DNA of 64,000 nt, from the NCBI GenBank assembly GCA_013398295.1, contig VZSF01007301.1, positions 372,001 to 436,000 of the forward strand, given 5' to 3'. A program made the translations under genes and the position numbers. The stretch is from Chionis minor. Its lineage: Eukaryota > Chordata > Aves > Charadriiformes > Chionididae. The notes under the pieces were generated by a model. The model was given only the letters and a program-made list of their open reading frames with translations. It made no database searches and was not told the origin of the DNA. Below, one piece after another: positions 60,331 to 64,000 of this stretch. Every line of letters starts with the position of its first letter. Position 1 is the first letter of the stretch.

Positions 60331-62539
60331 CAAGACATCCATACCTATTCGATCCTGCACATTCAGCCTTTCCCCAGGTTTCTGCAGGTGCTTGGATGTC
60401 AAAGGCAATGAGATTTAGATCATTTGTGTAAGTGCATGAGTGGACGTAGACATCTTTAAAAGTTCTACTGAATATGGGCCTACCTGATTAAAAAGGACCC
60501 AAACGTTGAGCAAAAAGAACAAGTTGATTTATAATAGGAAGGTTATTTGCAAGTACTTTCCTTTTTTGTACAGCAGCAGTTGAAAAGACGAAATGTAATA
60601 CTATTAGTTCCACTTTCAGGAGTGATGAGCGATTTAGGTTACAAAACTAGTAATTTCTAATTGTACAGATGTAAAGAGGCGTGGACGATAAGGCCAGCAG
60701 TGAAAGAAAAGGATCTTGTGTGGTTTTTTTCTACCTCTGCATTTGTGTGAATTAATAGGAAATTACAGTCTATTAGAAAGTTGATTGAATTTTGTTTCTT
60801 AACTTTGCTGGTTTTCAATAGGATGATCCTAAAAGCAGGTGGCTTTCAATTAGTTTTGTTGACAGTGCTGGCTAATGTAATGATCCTTCGGAGAGGGAAA
60901 GAAAAGAGATTTATTGCAGTAGGGATAAGGTAGGCCAGGCAAAGAGACAGAGTACATAACCACTAATTAACTCATGTAGTCATTAAAAAAAAAAATGAAG
61001 AAAAAGAAGAAGAAGAGGAAGTAAAAACAACATGCAACCTGAAAGAGGATTGTAAAGCATTTCTGCACTGCAGATCATCAGACCCTTGAGCTTTTGTTAC
61101 ACTGTGCATATCATATTAGATGGTATATATGAGCCAATTGCATATAAATCACATTCTCCCAATCTTGCAAGTCCTTGTCACAGAGCATATTTAATTTAAC
61201 ATTGTAATATTTATTTTCTAAAGTTGTAAGTAGGCCAAAACATACCCAGTAAAATGAGCATTCTGCCACAGCACAGCGCCTGACCTACACTCCAGCAGAA
61301 AATTAACCCTAATTCATCTTCATAGTGACCCTGTGCCAAACAGCTATTTCAGATGCTCCATTCCTGCCCTTCATTGACTTTGTAAAGTGAAGCTGTAGCA
61401 ATTTTGCCTAATTCAGTTTGGATTTTTAATTACGTCTATTCCATTCATTTGTTTCCACTTAAAACCATCGTGTTGCGCTTGGGTGACTTGTAAGCAAGCT
61501 TTGCTTGGTCTTAGTATCCTTTAGGGACAGGCTTAAGCCAGAATGCGTGTATGTCTGTTGAAACCATGTCAAATGGGAACTGCTATCTCAGATTTGAACT
61601 AGAAGGCTTTGTTTTCTGACACAAAGGGTCAAAGTCTGCCTAGTTATTTCCATGTGTCCCTTCCCTCCCTTCCCTCACTCCCATCAGGATTATTTTAAAT
61701 TCACATTATGGATGAGCGTTTGTGTGCATATGCACAATTCACTGAAAAACAGAGGCCCTTTATTGTTCAAAGCTCCTCTAGAAGTGATTTGTTTCAGGCA
61801 TTCCTCTCACAACCCTTTGCACATGTCTAAGACCAGCAAGATTTCAGTCAATCTGCTAACAAAGTCTCTTTTCAGACACGGTGTAGAGAAACCTGAGAAG
61901 CTTCAAGTGTTTTTATCGCCTGATTTTTTTTATTGTTGATAAGACTTAGTAGCAATTGATTATGAACATGTGTGCTTATTTCACCTGTTATTTGAGTGAT
62001 TAATACTATGTTTTGCATTGCATCACAATACAGCTGGTTCTTCTGCTCCATCCAAGATTAACAGACATTGTATCTGATTTCTGTAGTGTTTCCTACATTT
62101 GTAGCACTGGGCACATTTGGACTGCAATGAGGATGCAGAGTGAAAAGGCTGCAGAAAGGACGCAGAGATAAGGCAATCTGAGTCTTCTCGCTGAACTCCT
62201 GCCAGGCGCAGATGAAAATGTTTCGTGACAAAGTCTATCAAATTGCATTTATCTTGTGAATGCAAATTATTCCTAAGAAGTTACGGTATGGGAGGAAAAG
62301 GTGAAATTTATTTAAATTAAAATTAATTTTTTTAAACAGACCTTGGATTTATCAGAGTCAGGTGACTTCTGGTTTTGACATTACAGGCACGACAGTACAG
62401 CTTAGCTGTCATTTCTTAGCTCTGGTACAGCTCTGCTTATGAAGAAAAATTGCACCATATGGGAGCATATGGAAAAACCAGAAGGTTAATATTTGCGGGA
62501 AAGTACCTCCTACAGGTGGCATTATAATTAACCTTGTGG
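60331..62539. other. Non-coding stretch with low-complexity tracts
   Basis: No supported gene. An A/GAA-rich tract lies at 60985-61022, and a TCCC-rich pyrimidine tract at about 61655-61683. The 95-codon frame at 61652-61939 begins inside the pyrimidine tract and lacks support. Confidence 0.5.
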
Positions 62540-63010
62540 GTCCCGAGCACACACGTCAATCAGGCGTGCATGCGTGCCACGTTCTGGCGTGGGATGGGAG
62601 CACAGTTCCCATGCCAGGACCCCCGGGAGCCGCTCAGCCGCCGCAAGGGCTCGGGGCTGGTCCCAGGCAGGGAGTGAGGCTGCCGTGGTGCCCTGGGCCA
62701 CCCTTCCCGGCTGTGGAGCTGCTGGTGGCAGCGTTCCACCGTGTTCCCCATGCACCCGCTGGCTGAGGTGGAGGGTGGCCGCTCAGGGGAGGGCATGGGG
62801 CCCCCCAAAGCTGAGGCCATGCTGTCAGGTAGTGCTGTGGTCTCCTGCAAACCCTGTTGAAAAAGCGGTTGGGAAGCTGCTTTCTCACACCCTGCAACTT
62901 CCCACTCCGCCTCGCCCTGGCACGATCCTGGTGCCCGGCGTCTCACCAGCTGGGAGAGAAGGGGGAAGCTGTGCCGCAGTCTGCTCGGCCTCGCTTCTCC
63001 TTGTGGCCTC
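62540..63010. promoter_or_regulatory. Orphan CpG-rich patch
   Basis: GC-rich with many CpGs (CACACGTCAATCAGGCGTGC, GCATGCGTGCCACG, CCCCCGGGAGCCG, CAGCCGCCGCAAGGGCTCGG, CCACTCCGCCTCGCCC, GTGCCCGGCGTC). A 202-codon plus frame (62574-63182) has no internal ATG before its last eight codons and starts only at a GTG, so it is treated as a GC-driven open stretch. Possible roles are an alternative promoter or enhancer near the exon-like end of the window. Confidence 0.35.
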
Positions 63011-63604
63011 GGCTATTATTAAAAGGCTGGTAGGACCTGACTTATTGCAGGGTTTTGGCACCCTCCTTCCCATATTTGGGCCAGGAGCTGGGTGTCTTTG
63101 CATAAGACACAACCCTGTGGCCACTTCTCCTCCAGCCCCATGGGCAGCTGAAACCATGCTGACGGTGCCCTGGACATCCTAGCGCAGGGAAGGCGAATAA
63201 AAATGAGGAATAGCCACACAGCGGGTCATGTGCCTGGGACATTGGCGTATCTTTTGGGGGAATAAATGGTGGAAGTGCGTGTGAAGAGGGAAGATAGGCA
63301 AAGGTGGGATCAAGATAGGGCAAACAGCTGGACCCATGTTTTTCCCTGCAGCATGTCCGTGCCAAATCCTTTTGACTAAGAATTACTGGGGAGGGTGAAA
63401 AAATGTGAGTAACTGGGTAAGTACGTCTTAACAAGAACCAGCACAATCAAAATGTACTCACCTTTTAAAAAGACTTGAAGCTTTTGCATAGCTTTCATAA
63501 ATGCAATTTGCAGAAACAGTGCAGTGTTTTAAAATAAATGATGCTCACAGAGCCACAAGCTATGATTTGTCTTTAAGCATCCTCACGCAGTGTGGTTTAT
63601 TAAA
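63011..63604. other. Non-coding stretch, nothing recognised
   Basis: Composition falls back to AT-rich. The 134-codon minus frame at 63042-63446 has no recognised domain. Confidence 0.45.
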
Positions 63605-63700
63605 TTTCAACCTGGGCTCTCAACTGTTCGGTTAATGTAGATAATTAATTTGATTATCATTCAATCAGGCTGTTTTGTGACTGACTGAAACATCCCCATA
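63605..63700. promoter_or_regulatory. Homeodomain-site-rich block, possible conserved element
   Basis: GGTTAATGTAG, ATAATTAATTTGATTATC and ATTCAATCAGG pack several TAAT and TGATT/ATCA cores into about 40 bases (63631-63668), a style typical of developmental enhancers with HOX/PBX-type sites. It lies about 300 bases before an exon-like acceptor. Conservation cannot be tested here. Confidence 0.3.
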
Positions 63701-63753
63701 TTGTTGCTACAAATGTTTCAGTTAGCTTGTATGGAAAAATCAGAAAATTCCTA

Positions 63754-63775
63754 CCCCCCCCCCCCCCTTTTTTTT
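63754..63775. repeat. C14-T8 homopolymer junction
   Basis: Fourteen C (63754-63767) run directly into eight T. This is a slippage-prone tract whose exact length is likely to vary or be misassembled. Confidence 0.85.
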
Positions 63776-63980
63776 CTTGCTTGTTTTATTTTATTTTTAT
63801 CCTCACTATCTTTCTTTCTGGCAGTAAGTTGTTCTAAAGTACATAGTGTGGGATTACTAATGCCTTCCCTAATGCTTTAATGCTTTTTTTTGAACACACA
63901 GTCTGTATTCGTTCTTAGCTATGCATGCATCTTCCAGTCACATTAGGTGATTTTATTTTCTTTCCTTTTTCTTCATGCAG

Positions 63981-64000
63981 AAGATAAAGGAGGAGGAAAA
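63981..64000 (+). other. Possible start of an exon, truncated by window end
   Basis: A long pyrimidine tract (TTTTATTTTCTTTCCTTTTT) followed by CTTCATGCAG ends at 63980, an excellent splice acceptor. The 20 bases that follow are purine-rich and open in two of the three frames: KIKEEE, or DKGGGK when two bases join the previous exon. No gene could be named from so little sequence. If real, it would be the exon following the long intron that starts at the CpG island. Confidence 0.35.

Noticed and set aside
62574..63182. 202-codon plus-strand frame
   Set aside because: It starts at GTG and has no usable internal ATG. It lies in a GC-rich patch where stops are rare and other strands are open too, and no domain was recognised.
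1..64000. CRISPR arrays, bacterial operons, phage or plasmid genes
   Set aside because: No regularly spaced direct repeats, no ribosome-binding-site-led gene runs and no dense coding; the window is plainly vertebrate non-coding DNA.

Overview
This is a 64 kb window of vertebrate nuclear DNA, most likely from a bird or another sauropsid. The reasons are: generally AT-rich, intron-like or intergenic sequence with almost no long open frames; sparse, strongly decayed CR1-type LINE tails at 1725-1782, 3741-3835 and 10430-10600; several old amniote/sauropsid repeats (the 'CTAGCACAATGGG...TACAAATAAT' type, the 'GTGCTGTACAAACACATAG' type, and palindromic 'TTGACTTCAATGG' types); and no L1 or Alu-like mammalian repeats. 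Nothing looks bacterial, viral or plasmid-borne: there are no operons, CRISPR arrays, phage genes or recognisable intact transposase genes.

Layout. 1-19690 is AT-rich non-coding DNA with relics of CR1, L2 and MIR and a few exon-like fragments. These are a small splice-flanked open frame at 8210-8331 and a decayed coiled-coil-like frame at 18511-18834. 19690-20330 is an isolated GC- and CpG-rich patch. 20331-42290 is again mostly featureless, apart from a homopurine tract (28641-28798), a two-strand open region (29025-29598), a CpG-richer patch (35630-35960) and a cysteine-containing exon-like frame (36421-36586). 42290-44191 is the most gene-like place. A CpG-rich flank with a 115-codon ATG frame (42360-42705) leads into a classic GC-rich CpG island (42950-43254) with a CCAAT box and G-quadruplex tracts. 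The island is then cut by a 937-base assembly gap (43255-44191), which probably hides a promoter or first exon. 44192-64000 is non-coding, with microsatellites, one neat hairpin (45319-45374), three ancient repeats close together at 59811-60330, a CpG-rich patch (62540-63010), a homeodomain-site-rich AT block (63605-63700), and a convincing splice acceptor 20 bases before the window ends (63980/63981).

Interpretation. The window could be the promoter and long first intron of a gene read left to right, with the CpG island as the start and the last 20 bases as the next exon. That is inference only: no gene could be named. No complete protein-coding gene, tRNA, rRNA or known microRNA could be supported. 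Most open frames here have lengths expected by chance, and the calls below are graded accordingly. I found no evidence for a new biological system. The items worth checking are the hidden CpG-island promoter, the decayed coiled-coil frame and the short splice-bounded frames.
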